DNA from: Pseudomonas sp. SDI
GTDB taxonomy: Bacteria; Pseudomonadota; Gammaproteobacteria; Pseudomonadales; Pseudomonadaceae
NCBI RefSeq assembly: GCF_003105155.1
Contig: NZ_QETK01000001.1
Span: forward strand, 186,001-250,000
DNA length: 64,000 nt
Direction of reading: 5' to 3'
The position numbers were made by a program, and so were the translations under genes. The first letter of the stretch is position 1. Each line of letters starts with the position of its first letter. This document shows, piece by piece, positions 35,831 through 44,099 of the stretch. The notes beneath the pieces are model-generated. The model was not told where the DNA came from. It did no database searches and saw nothing but the letters and a program-made list of their open reading frames with translations.

Positions 35831-36820
35831 ATGAGCTTCGTCGACATCCAGAACCTGCAAAAGAGCTACGCCGGCAGCCCGGTGTTCAACGACATCAATT
35901 GCCAGATCGGCCGTGGCGAGTTCGTCACCCTGCTCGGCCCGTCCGGCTGCGGCAAATCCACCCTGCTGCGCTGCATTGCCGGGCTGACCGCCGTGGACAG
36001 CGGCAAGATCCTCCTCGACGGCACCGACCTGGTGCCACAGAGCCCGCAGAAGCGCGGGATCGGCATGGTGTTCCAGAGCTACGCACTGTTCCCCAACATG
36101 ACCGTCGAGCAGAACGTCGCATTCGGCCTGCGCATGCAGAAGGTCAATGCCGATGACAGCCGCAAGCGGGTGCACGAGGCGCTGCAACTGGTCGAACTGC
36201 AGAACTTCGCCGCCCGCTACCCGCACCAGCTTTCCGGTGGCCAGTGCCAGCGGGTGGCGCTGGCCCGTTCGCTGGTCACCCGGCCGCGCCTGCTGCTGCT
36301 CGACGAGCCGCTGTCGGCGCTGGATGCACGGATCCGCAAACACCTGCGCGAGCAGATCCGGCAGATCCAGCGCGAGCTGGGCCTGACGACGATCTTCGTC
36401 ACCCACGACCAGGAAGAGGCGCTGACCATGAGCGACCGGATCTTCCTGATGAACCAGGGTCGCATCGTCCAGAGCGGCGATGCCGAAACCCTCTACACCG
36501 CACCGGTGGATGCGTTTGCCGCCGGCTTCATCGGCAACTACAACCTGCTCGACGCCGACAGCGCCAGCCGCCTGTTGCAGCGCCCGGTGAGTAGCCGCCT
36601 GGCGATCCGCCCGGAGGCCATCGCACTGAGCCTGGACGGTGAGCTGGACGGCCTGGTGCGCAGTCACAGCCTGCTCGGCAATGTCATCCGCTACCGGGTT
36701 GAGGCGCGTGGCGTCGAGGTGCTGGTGGATGTACTCAATCGCTCGTCGGCCGATCTGCACGCGGACGGCCAACGCGTATCATTGTCGATCGATCCCACTG
36801 CCCTCTGCGAAGTTGCCTGA
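35831..36820 (+). CDS. ABC transporter ATP-binding protein
   Basis: A 329-aa nucleotide-binding subunit. Walker A GPSGCGKST (about 38-46), signature LSGGQCQRVALAR (about 134-146), Walker B LLLLDEPLSALD and the switch His (VTHDQEEA) are intact, followed by a C-terminal regulatory region (about 235-329) of TOBE type. Note the Cys in LSGGQCQR in place of the more common Gln. It starts 1 nt after the permease stop and energises the uptake system. Confidence 0.93.
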   Translation: MSFVDIQNLQKSYAGSPVFNDINCQIGRGEFVTLLGPSGCGKSTLLRCIAGLTAVDSGKILLDGTDLVPQSPQKRGIGMVFQSYALFPNMTVEQNVAFGLRMQKVNADDSRKRVHEALQLVELQNFAARYPHQLSGGQCQRVALARSLVTRPRLLLLDEPLSALDARIRKHLREQIRQIQRELGLTTIFVTHDQEEALTMSDRIFLMNQGRIVQSGDAETLYTAPVDAFAAGFIGNYNLLDADSASRLLQRPVSSRLAIRPEAIALSLDGELDGLVRSHSLLGNVIRYRVEARGVEVLVDVLNRSSADLHADGQRVSLSIDPTALCEVA

Positions 36821-36845
36821 GGGGTTGCACAGGAGTTTTCTTGAA

Positions 36846-37499
36846 ATGGCTTTAGCAATCTTCGATCTCGACGAAACCCTGATTCACGGTGACTGCGCCT
36901 CGCTCTGGAGCGCGCAGATGGTGCGCCTGGGCTGGGTCGATGGCGAATCCTTCCTGCGCCGCGACAAGGAACTGATGGACGCCTATGGCAGGGGGCACCT
37001 GGCCATGGAGGACTACATGGCCTTCAGCCTGGAGCCCGTGGCCGGGCGCACGCCGGAGGAAGTCGAGCACCTGGTCGAGCCGTGGGTCGAGGACGTCATC
37101 GAACCGATCATCTACAGCGATGCCTGCACGTGCATTGCCGCGCACCGCAAGCACGGTGACCGGATCCTGGTGATTTCCGCTTCGGGCGCGCACCTGGTCG
37201 GGCCGATTGCAGCGCGACTGGGCATCGACGAGTTTCTGGCGATCGACCTGGAGGTGCGCAACGGCGTGTTTACCGGCAACACGGTGGGCACGCTGACCTA
37301 CCGCGAAGGCAAGATCAGCCGCCTGCTGGAGTGGCTGGATCAGGAGGAAGAGAACCTGGAAGGCGCGAGCTTCTATTCCGATTCGCGCAATGACCTGCCG
37401 TTGCTGCTGAAGGTCGATCACCCGCATGTGGTGAACCCGGACCCGGTGCTGCGCGAGCATGCCGAGCAGCATGGCTGGCCGATCCTGAGCTGGCGCTGA
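36846..37499 (+). CDS. HAD-IB family phosphatase (PSP-like)
   Basis: A 217-aa HAD hydrolase of subfamily IB (phosphoserine phosphatase-like). The nucleophile motif DLDETLI (Asp7, Asp9), motif II Ser (VISASGAHL), motif III Lys region (YREGKISRL) and motif IV acidic pair (YSDSRNDLPLL) are all present. The ATG at 36846 has an aggag ribosome binding site and lies 25 nt after the ATPase gene. It probably dephosphorylates a small metabolite. Its position in the uptake operon suggests it acts on a product of the imported compound, but homologs also occur as free-standing housekeeping phosphatases. Confidence 0.85.
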   Translation: MALAIFDLDETLIHGDCASLWSAQMVRLGWVDGESFLRRDKELMDAYGRGHLAMEDYMAFSLEPVAGRTPEEVEHLVEPWVEDVIEPIIYSDACTCIAAHRKHGDRILVISASGAHLVGPIAARLGIDEFLAIDLEVRNGVFTGNTVGTLTYREGKISRLLEWLDQEEENLEGASFYSDSRNDLPLLLKVDHPHVVNPDPVLREHAEQHGWPILSWR

Positions 37500-37521
37500 A
37501 AACGGGGCTAGTGTACGGCCC

Positions 37522-37547
37522 ATCGCGGGACGAGCCCGCTCCCACAA
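37522..37547. repeat. REP element
   Basis: atcgcgggacgagcccgctcccacaa is a full REP core, here single, between the HAD gene and the convergent quinone oxidoreductase gene. A degenerate partner (gacccgactggtcccgcgcg) follows near 37585-37604, so the pair may form a small BIME. Confidence 0.65.
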
Positions 37548-37620
37548 GCGCAGCACAGGGTACGTCTTGTTGGAGCGGCGGGGCGGCGACCCGACTGGTC
37601 CCGCGCGAGGCCCTCAGCTT

Positions 37621-38583
37621 TTACACAAGGCCGGGGTCAATCACCAGCACCAGCTTGCCCGAGACCTGATTGCCCGCCAGCTCGGCATATGCCGCCTGCG
37701 CCTCGGCCACCGGATAGCTGCCCACCAGCTGCGGCTTCAAGCGGCCTTCCTCGAACAGCGGCCAGACCTTCTGGCGCAGATCGCTGAGCAGCTCGGCCTT
37801 GAACGACTCGTCGCGGTTGCGCAGGGTCGAACCGGTCACCTGCACGCGCTTGGCCAGTACCTGGGCCAGGTCCAGCTCGGCCTTGCGCCCGCCCATCAGA
37901 CCGATGATCACCCAGCGCCCATCGCGGGCCAGCAGCGTCAGGTTCAGCGCGGCATAGTTGGCGCCTACCGGGTCAAGGATCACATCGAACGGCGCGAACT
38001 CGTTCAGGCGCTCCAGGTTTTCACCACGCAGCACACCGTCAGTGGCGCCCAGGCCCTGGCAGTAGGCCAGCCGATCTGCCGAGCCCACGCTCACCCAGCA
38101 TGGGTTGCCGAACGCCTTGCACAGCTGGATCGCCGCCGAACCGACACCGCTGGCACCGGCATGCAACAGCACCTTCTCGCCCGGTTTCAAGCCACCGAGC
38201 TGGAACAGGTTCAACCAGGCCGTGGCATACACCTCGGGGATCGCCGCCGCTTCCTGCAGGCTCAGGCCTTCAGGTACCGGTAGCACATGACCGGCATCGA
38301 CCACCACTTCCTCGGCCATGCCACCGCCGGCCAGCAACGCGCAGACGCGGTCGCCCACCTGCCAGGCCGAACCCGGCCCGACCTCGCTGACAACCCCGGC
38401 GCACTCCAGCCCCAGGTACTCGCTGGCACCCGGTGGTGGCGGATACAGCCCGGCACGCTGCAACAAGTCGGCGCGATTGAGTCCGGCAGCGGCGACACGA
38501 ATTCGTACTTGACCTACATCGCAGGTTGGACTTGTCGCCTCAACCCACTCCACATGTCCGTCAACGCCTTGCAATGCCTTCAC
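37621..38583 (-). CDS. NAD(P)H-quinone oxidoreductase, zinc-free MDR family (PIG3-like)
   Basis: A 320-aa medium-chain dehydrogenase/reductase. It has the GroES-like N-terminal domain (LNRADLLQRAGLYPPPPGAS) and a Rossmann domain with LLHAGASGVGSAAIQL as the NADPH-binding loop. The zinc-binding cysteines of alcohol dehydrogenases are absent, which assigns it to the quinone oxidoreductase branch. It is divergent from prc. The reaction is expected to be NADPH-dependent reduction of quinones or enones. Confidence 0.9.
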   Translation of the reverse strand: MKALQGVDGHVEWVEATSPTCDVGQVRIRVAAAGLNRADLLQRAGLYPPPPGASEYLGLECAGVVSEVGPGSAWQVGDRVCALLAGGGMAEEVVVDAGHVLPVPEGLSLQEAAAIPEVYATAWLNLFQLGGLKPGEKVLLHAGASGVGSAAIQLCKAFGNPCWVSVGSADRLAYCQGLGATDGVLRGENLERLNEFAPFDVILDPVGANYAALNLTLLARDGRWVIIGLMGGRKAELDLAQVLAKRVQVTGSTLRNRDESFKAELLSDLRQKVWPLFEEGRLKPQLVGSYPVAEAQAAYAELAGNQVSGKLVLVIDPGLV

Positions 38584-38610
38584 AGTGCCTCCATAGTTGA
38601 GTCATGACTG

Positions 38611-38639
38611 AGCCTGGGCGCTGTAGCCCAGGCTTTTTG
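38611..38639 (+). terminator. Rho-independent terminator-like hairpin in the leader of prc
   Basis: agcctgggc and its complement form a perfect 9-bp stem with a 6-nt loop, followed by a T5 run, oriented with the plus strand. It sits between two divergent genes, so there is no upstream plus-strand gene nearby for it to end. It may be an attenuator in the prc leader or the end of a short RNA. Confidence 0.6.
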
Positions 38640-38721
38640 CATTATGCGTCCGGCTCCATGGAACCGGCGAATCCAAAGACGGCCTAATATGCGTGATCAA
38701 TTGCCCCTACGTCGAATCAGC

Positions 38722-40803
38722 ATGAAGCATTTCCTGCCCAGCACCGCCTTCGCCCTGATGATCGGCCTTGGCAGCTTGCCGCTGGCCGGCAGCGCTCTGG
38801 CTGCCAACAGTTGGGACAAGTTGCAACCGGATCGCGACGAAGTCGTTGCCAGCCTGAACGTGGTCGAGCTGCTCAAGCGCCACCACTACAGCAAGCCGCC
38901 GCTCAACGATGCGCGTTCGGTCATCATCTATGACAGCTACATCAAGTTGCTCGACCCGTCGCGCAGCTACTTCACCGCCAGCGACATCGCCGAATTCGAC
39001 AAGTGGAAGACGCAGTTCGACGACTTCCTCAAGGCCGGTAACCTCGACCCTGGCTTCACCATCTACAAGCGCTACCTGGACCGGGTCAAATCGCGTCTGG
39101 ACTTCACCCTCGCCGAACTGAACAAGGGCGTCGACAAACTCGACTTCAGTGCCAAGGAAACCCTGCTGGTCGACCGCAAGGACGCCCCGTGGATGAAGAA
39201 CGAAGCCGAGCTCGACGACCTCTGGCGCAAACGTGTCAAGGACGAAGTGCTGCGCCTGAAGATCGCCGGCAAGGAAACCAAGGCGATCCAGGAACTGCTG
39301 ACCAAGCGCTACAAGAACCAGCTCGCGCGCCTCGACCAGACCCGCGCCGAAGACATCTTTCAGGCCTACATCAACACCTTCGCGCAGTCCTACGACCCAC
39401 ACACCAACTACCTGTCGCCGGATAACGCGGAAAACTTCGACATCAACATGAGCCTGTCGCTGGAAGGCATCGGTGCAGTGCTGCAAAGCGACAACGATCA
39501 GGTCAAGATCGTGCGCCTGGTCCCGGCCGGCCCGGCCGCCAAGACCAAGCAGGTGGCCCCGGCCGACAAGATCGTCGGCGTGGCCCAGGGCGACAAGGAA
39601 ATGGTCGACGTGATCGGTTGGCGCCTGGACGAAGTGGTCAAGCTGATCCGCGGGCCGAAAGGTTCGGTGGTGCGCCTGGAAGTGATCCCGGCCAGCAATG
39701 CGCCGAACGACCAGACCAGCAAGATCGTCGCCATCACCCGCGAAGCGGTGAAGCTCGAAGAGCAGGCCGCGAAAAAGTCGGTGCTCAACCTCAAGCAGGA
39801 TGGCCGCGACTACAAGCTGGGGATCATCGAGATCCCGGCCTTCTACCTCGACTTCAAGGCCTTCCGTGCCGGTGACCCGGAGTACAAGTCGACCACCCGC
39901 GACGTGAAGAAACTGCTCACCGAGCTGCAGAAGGAAAAAGTCGACGGCGTGGTCATCGACCTGCGCAACAACGGCGGCGGGTCCCTGCAGGAAGCCACCG
40001 AGCTGACCAGCCTGTTCATCGACAAGGGCCCGACCGTACTGGTGCGTAACAGCGACGGCCGCGTCGACGTGCTTGAAGACGAGAACACCGGTGCCTTCTA
40101 CAAGGGCCCGCTGGCGCTGCTGGTGAACCGTCTCTCGGCCTCGGCCTCGGAGATCTTCGCCGGCGCCATGCAGGACTACCACCGCGCGCTGATCATCGGC
40201 GGCCAGACCTTCGGCAAAGGCACCGTGCAGACTATCCAGCCGCTCAACCATGGCGAGCTCAAGCTGACCCTGGCCAAGTTCTACCGGGTTTCCGGACAGA
40301 GCACCCAGCACCAGGGCGTGCTGCCGGACATCGATTACCCGTCGGTGATCGACACCAAGGAAATCGGCGAAAGCGCGTTGCCTGAAGCGATGCCGTGGGA
40401 CACCATTCGCCCGGCGATCAAGCCGGCCGCCGATCCGTTCAAGCCGTTCCTCGCCCAGCTGAAAACCCGCCACGACACGCGCAGTGCCAAGGACCCGGAA
40501 TTCGTCTATATCCGCGACCGCCTGGCGCTGACCCAGAAGCTGATGAACGAGAAGACCGTCAGCCTCAACGAAGCCGAACGCCGTGCCCAGCACGCCGATA
40601 TCGAAAGCAAGCAGTTGGCCCTGGAGAACACCCGGCGCAAGGCCAAGGGCGAAGAACCGCTGAAGGAGCTGAAGAAGGAAGACGAGGACGCCATCCCCGC
40701 CGAACCGGACGACAGCAAACCGGAAGACGATGCCTACCTGGCCGAAACCGGGCGCATCCTGCTCGACTACCTGAGCCTGAACTCGGCGCTGGCCAAGCAC
40801 TAA
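38722..40803 (+). CDS. prc: Carboxy-terminal processing protease Prc (tail-specific protease)
   Basis: A 693-aa periplasmic S41 peptidase. A signal peptide (MKHFLPSTAFALMIGLGSLP, then LAGSALA) opens the protein from the ATG at 38722; an ATG at 38689 is an alternative. The PDZ domain (about 230-320) precedes the protease domain, where SASASEIFAG holds the catalytic Ser476 and TFGKGTVQ holds Lys499 of the Ser-Lys dyad. The DUF3340 C-terminal domain ends with an acidic, Lys-rich segment. In Pseudomonas Prc cleaves envelope proteins such as peptidoglycan hydrolases and the anti-sigma factor MucA variants. Confidence 0.95.
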   Translation: MKHFLPSTAFALMIGLGSLPLAGSALAANSWDKLQPDRDEVVASLNVVELLKRHHYSKPPLNDARSVIIYDSYIKLLDPSRSYFTASDIAEFDKWKTQFDDFLKAGNLDPGFTIYKRYLDRVKSRLDFTLAELNKGVDKLDFSAKETLLVDRKDAPWMKNEAELDDLWRKRVKDEVLRLKIAGKETKAIQELLTKRYKNQLARLDQTRAEDIFQAYINTFAQSYDPHTNYLSPDNAENFDINMSLSLEGIGAVLQSDNDQVKIVRLVPAGPAAKTKQVAPADKIVGVAQGDKEMVDVIGWRLDEVVKLIRGPKGSVVRLEVIPASNAPNDQTSKIVAITREAVKLEEQAAKKSVLNLKQDGRDYKLGIIEIPAFYLDFKAFRAGDPEYKSTTRDVKKLLTELQKEKVDGVVIDLRNNGGGSLQEATELTSLFIDKGPTVLVRNSDGRVDVLEDENTGAFYKGPLALLVNRLSASASEIFAGAMQDYHRALIIGGQTFGKGTVQTIQPLNHGELKLTLAKFYRVSGQSTQHQGVLPDIDYPSVIDTKEIGESALPEAMPWDTIRPAIKPAADPFKPFLAQLKTRHDTRSAKDPEFVYIRDRLALTQKLMNEKTVSLNEAERRAQHADIESKQLALENTRRKAKGEEPLKELKKEDEDAIPAEPDDSKPEDDAYLAETGRILLDYLSLNSALAKH

Positions 40804-40865
40804 TGGCAAAATAATATGACTGCGCACTATTGAGTCATCAAACAGTCATCATTCTGTCGTGAAAT

Positions 40866-40902
40866 AAGGGACTGAGCGCCACTGGCCTCAGTCCCTTTTT
40901 TT
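40866..40902 (+). terminator. Rho-independent terminator after prc
   Basis: An 11-bp perfect stem (aagggactgag and its complement) with a 10-nt loop is followed by a T-run (ttttttt). It lies between prc and the EAL-CBS-GGDEF gene and should terminate prc. Confidence 0.9.
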
Positions 40903-40917
40903 CAAGGTAGTCCTGCC

Positions 40918-42702
40918 ATGACCGTGACCGAACAGCTCAGCGCGTTGAGCTCCATACTGGCTCAAAGCGGCTTGCACAGCCTGTTCCAACCCATCGTCTG
41001 CCTGTCCGAGCGACGCCTGCTCGGTTATGAAGCCTTGAGCCGCGGCCCGTCCAACAGCCCGCTGCATTCGCCGATCAACCTGTTCGCAGTGGCTCGCCAG
41101 GCCGGTCGACTGACCGAGCTGGAAGTGGCCTGCCGGGAAAGCGCCTGCCGTCGTTTCAGTGAGCAGCAACTCGATGGCAAGCTGTTCCTCAACGTCTCGC
41201 CCGAATCCTTGCTCGAACCCCAGTACCAGTCCGGGCGCACTCTCAAGCTGTTGCAGAGCCTCGGCATTCCGCCCAGCCGGGTGGTGATCGAGTTGACCGA
41301 ACAAACCCCGACCGACGACTTCCAACTGCTCTACAACGCCCTGCACCACTACCGCGACATGGGCTTCTCGATTGCGCTGGACGATCTCGGCGCGGGCTAT
41401 TCGAGCCTGCGCCTGTGGTCGGAACTGCGCCCGGATTACGTCAAGATCGACCGCCACTTCATCGACGGCATCCACCTCGATGCGGTCAAGCGCGAGTTCG
41501 TCGGTTCGATCCTGCAGATCGCCAAGGCCTCACGCGCACAGGTCATTGCCGAGGGCATCGAGCTGGCCGAAGAACTGGCCGTGCTGACCGAGATGGGGGT
41601 CGACCTGGTGCAGGGTTACCTGCTCTGTCGCCCGCAGGAACACCCGCCACGCGATGCCGCCGCCATGCTGCCGAACTCGACGACAGCGGACGTGCCGGCG
41701 CTGGTGGATGAAAGCCTGGACCTCAGCGCGCTGCTCAACGAGCAGCCGGCGGTGTCCCGCGACACGGCCACGCCACAGGTGCTGGAAGCGTTCCGCCGGC
41801 AAGCCAACCTCAACTCGCTGGCGGTACTCGACGAGCGCCAACGGCCATGCGGCATCGTCCACCGCCACTCACTCTCGGACGTCCTGCTCAAGCCATTCGC
41901 CACCGATCTGTTCGCGCGCAAGCCAATCAGCCGGCTAATGAGCGACGACTTTCTTGCAGTGGAAATCAGCCAGTCGCTGCAGACCGTCAGCCGCCTGTTG
42001 ACCAGCCGTGCGCGGCAGCGCATCGAGGAAGATTTCATCATCACCCACAACGGCCGCTACCTGGGCCTCGGGCGGGTGATCGACGTGCTCAAGCTGATCA
42101 CCGAACAGAAGATCCAGCAAGCGCGCTACGCCAACCCGCTGACCCTGCTGCCCGGCAACGTGCCAATCCAGCAGTGCCTGACCCGCCTGCTCCAGCAACA
42201 GCGCAGCGCGGCGATCTGCTACGTGGATATCGACAGTTTCAAGCCGTTCAACGACATCTATGGCTACGCCCGTGGCGACGAGGTGCTGCTGTGTCTGGCG
42301 CAGTGCCTGAACGACAGCGTCGACCCCAGCCGCGATTTCGTCGGGCACATCGGCGGCGACGATTTCATGCTGGTGCTCGGTTCGACGGACTGGGCACTGC
42401 GCTTGCAGCAACTGCTGGACGATTTTCAGAAACAGTGCCGGCGCTTCTACCGCGCCGAGCATCTTGACGCCGGCTGCTTCATTGCCCACAACCGCCTCGG
42501 GCAGCGCCAGGAGTTCCCGCTGCTGTCGCTATCGATCGGCGTGGTGCAACTGCACCCGCAGACCTGCGCCGAGCTGGATGCCGGGCAATTGGCCGATCTC
42601 GCCTCACAAGCCAAGCACCACGCCAAGGATCTCAGCGGGCACAGCCTGTACCTGATCGATACCGCCGGAACGCCAGCTCAGGCGCTTTCGGTATCGGGGT
42701 AA
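40918..42702 (+). CDS. EAL-CBS-GGDEF cyclic-di-GMP protein
   Basis: A 594-aa cytoplasmic protein with an unusual domain order. EAL phosphodiesterase domain (about 15-245): EALSRG (Glu38), NVSPES, ELTEQTP, DDLGAGYSSL, KIDRHFI and AEGIE are all present, so catalysis is plausible. A CBS pair (about 275-395) follows, then a GGDEF-type domain with the variant active loop GGDDF (479-483). The RxxD inhibitory site is replaced by PSRD. The protein is likely a phosphodiesterase with a regulatory or weak cyclase domain; the CBS pair could sense adenine nucleotides. The position next to prc is conserved in Pseudomonas. The 3' end overlaps the convergent downstream gene by 25 nt. Confidence 0.9.
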   Translation: MTVTEQLSALSSILAQSGLHSLFQPIVCLSERRLLGYEALSRGPSNSPLHSPINLFAVARQAGRLTELEVACRESACRRFSEQQLDGKLFLNVSPESLLEPQYQSGRTLKLLQSLGIPPSRVVIELTEQTPTDDFQLLYNALHHYRDMGFSIALDDLGAGYSSLRLWSELRPDYVKIDRHFIDGIHLDAVKREFVGSILQIAKASRAQVIAEGIELAEELAVLTEMGVDLVQGYLLCRPQEHPPRDAAAMLPNSTTADVPALVDESLDLSALLNEQPAVSRDTATPQVLEAFRRQANLNSLAVLDERQRPCGIVHRHSLSDVLLKPFATDLFARKPISRLMSDDFLAVEISQSLQTVSRLLTSRARQRIEEDFIITHNGRYLGLGRVIDVLKLITEQKIQQARYANPLTLLPGNVPIQQCLTRLLQQQRSAAICYVDIDSFKPFNDIYGYARGDEVLLCLAQCLNDSVDPSRDFVGHIGGDDFMLVLGSTDWALRLQQLLDDFQKQCRRFYRAEHLDAGCFIAHNRLGQRQEFPLLSLSIGVVQLHPQTCAELDAGQLADLASQAKHHAKDLSGHSLYLIDTAGTPAQALSVSG

Positions 42703-43052
42703 GCGTACTCGAACACCCGAACCACTTCCGAGGCATGCCAGGATGCGGCGGCGATGCCGTCGGACGGCCCGGAAAACCGCCCAAGGCGCTCCACACATTC
42801 GAAGAAGCCGGTGCGCGGCAGGCGGCTGGCACCCTGGCTGATTACCAGCGAGCTGCGCAGCGGCTGCTCGGCGCGGGCATCGAGCACGGCCAGGTATTCC
42901 AGCGCAGCGGTCAAGGTCTGCATAGCCGGGGTGGGCAGTTGCAAGCGTTCGAGCAGGGCGCGGTAGGTGAGCAAATGGCGCTGGCGGCGGGCGACATCGA
43001 GTTCGCCGAGCAGCCCTTGCCATTGCTCGCGACTGATCCGCACGCTGCTCAT
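42678..43052 (-). CDS. Hypothetical protein paired with XRE regulator
   Basis: A 124-aa protein with a helical N-terminal half (SSVRISREQWQGLLGELDVA) and a mixed C-terminal half ending in an acidic segment. No family is recognised. Its ATG overlaps the stop of the upstream XRE gene (atga), so the two are translated together. The arrangement (small regulator first, small partner second) is like a toxin-antitoxin pair, but no toxin fold is recognised. It overlaps the convergent EAL-CBS-GGDEF gene by 25 nt. Confidence 0.75.
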   Translation of the reverse strand: MSSVRISREQWQGLLGELDVARRQRHLLTYRALLERLQLPTPAMQTLTAALEYLAVLDARAEQPLRSSLVISQGASRLPRTGFFECVERLGRFSGPSDGIAAASWHASEVVRVFEYAYPDTESA

Positions 43053-43393
43053 GTTGGCTCGCTCCAGCCCGGCACGCCCAGCTCCCAGGCCAGGCTGCGG
43101 CGGATCGCTGCATCGGGCTCGCGCTCGCCGCTTTCGATCAGGCCCAGGTACACCGGGCTGATGCCGACGCTGCGCGCCAGTTGTTCGGCCGACAGGCCCT
43201 TGGCCTGACGCAAGGCCGCCAGTTCGCCGAACGCCCGCAACGCGGGTGCGGCGATAGCAGGTTCGGTGGTTTCAGCTGTGCTGTCGGTACTCGCCGCAGG
43301 TTGCCCCGCAGCCTTGAGCAAGGCCTGGTACTGCTCCCAAGGTACAACCGCGTATTCGGGTTGACCCTCTCGGCTGATGACCTGAATACCCAT
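43049..43393 (-). CDS. XRE-type helix-turn-helix protein with Phd-like N-terminus
   Basis: A 114-aa protein. The N-terminus (IQVISREGQPEYAVVPWEQY) resembles the dimerisation strand-helix of Phd/YefM-like antitoxins. A short low-complexity linker (about 30-50) leads to an XRE helix-turn-helix (about 55-110: ALRQAKGLSAEQLARSVGIS, then VYLGLIESGEREPD). It is likely a DNA-binding autoregulator. An inverted repeat (43432-43448), about 40 nt upstream of its start, may be its operator. It is coupled by a 4-nt overlap to the downstream 124-aa gene. Confidence 0.82.
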   Translation of the reverse strand: MGIQVISREGQPEYAVVPWEQYQALLKAAGQPAASTDSTAETTEPAIAAPALRAFGELAALRQAKGLSAEQLARSVGISPVYLGLIESGEREPDAAIRRSLAWELGVPGWSEPT

Positions 43394-43431
43394 TACAACC
43401 CCCTTGTCGGACTTATCGCATGTAATCGGTA

Positions 43432-43448
43432 GGCATAATCGTTATGCC
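43432..43448. promoter_or_regulatory. Candidate operator upstream of the XRE gene
   Basis: ggcataa-tcg-ttatgcc: 7-bp arms and a 3-nt spacer, in an AT-rich stretch that is otherwise promoter-like (ttggca on the minus strand next to it). Plausible autoregulatory site. Confidence 0.4.
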
Positions 43449-43508
43449 AATTATATTACTAGCAGATGCAATCGTGGGAGGTTGGATTTCCCTGGGCTCG
43501 CGGACGGT

Positions 43509-44095
43509 CTATTTCGCCTGTTTCGCCCCGCCGGGCAGCAGGCACACGAGGGGCTCGGCCAGTTCGACACGGCGGTACGGCTTGTTCAACACCTCGAAAC
43601 GGCTCAACTGTTCGGCATTCAGATCGGTGTAACCGCTCACGACCAGCACCGGCAAGCCGGGAAAGCGCTGGCGCAGCTCGGCGGCCAGTTGGACGCCATT
43701 CATCTGCGCCATGACGTAGTCGGTCACGAGGATATCCGGCACCAGGCCGCCCTCCACCGCCTCCAGCGCCAATGCCGCCGAAGCACACGCGCTGATCTCA
43801 TAGGCCAGGTCGCGCAGTTGCAAGGCGGTGGTCTGACGTACCAGTTCTTCGTCGTCGACCAGCAGCACCTGGGTATGCTGCGGCGCCAGATAAGCCACGC
43901 CTTGGCCCGCGCGCCGGGCGATGACCGGGCATGGTTGAGCGACAGCCGGCGCACCAGCAGACACTCGACTTCCTCGACTTCGGACATCCCCCGCACGGGC
44001 AGAATGGTGGCCATCAGGGCCTTCAGGCTCAGCGACCAGGTCGACGGCGCCCCCAGTGGCGAATCGCTCCAGTCACGCTCACGCAACAGCCTGGC
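43509..44095 (-). pseudogene. Remnant of a hybrid sensor histidine kinase/response regulator (N-terminus and receiver domain only)
   Basis: Reading on the minus strand, the start of the region (44095 down to about 43990) encodes ARLLRERDWSDSPLGAPSTW, then SLSLKALMATILP, the typical N-terminus of large hybrid kinases. It then breaks off. In a different frame from about 43964 there is a short stretch and a complete receiver domain (VLLVDDEELVR, phosphoacceptor Asp in ILVTDYVM, Lys in VLNKPY). The PAS, histidine and ATPase regions are missing, so the gene has an internal deletion plus frameshift. The receiver frame (43509-43964, 151 aa) could still be expressed as a free receiver. Confidence 0.75.
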
Positions 44096-44099
44096 GATG

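Noticed and set aside
37621..38583. Zinc-dependent alcohol dehydrogenase
   Set aside because: The zinc-ligand cysteines are missing; the quinone oxidoreductase branch fits better.
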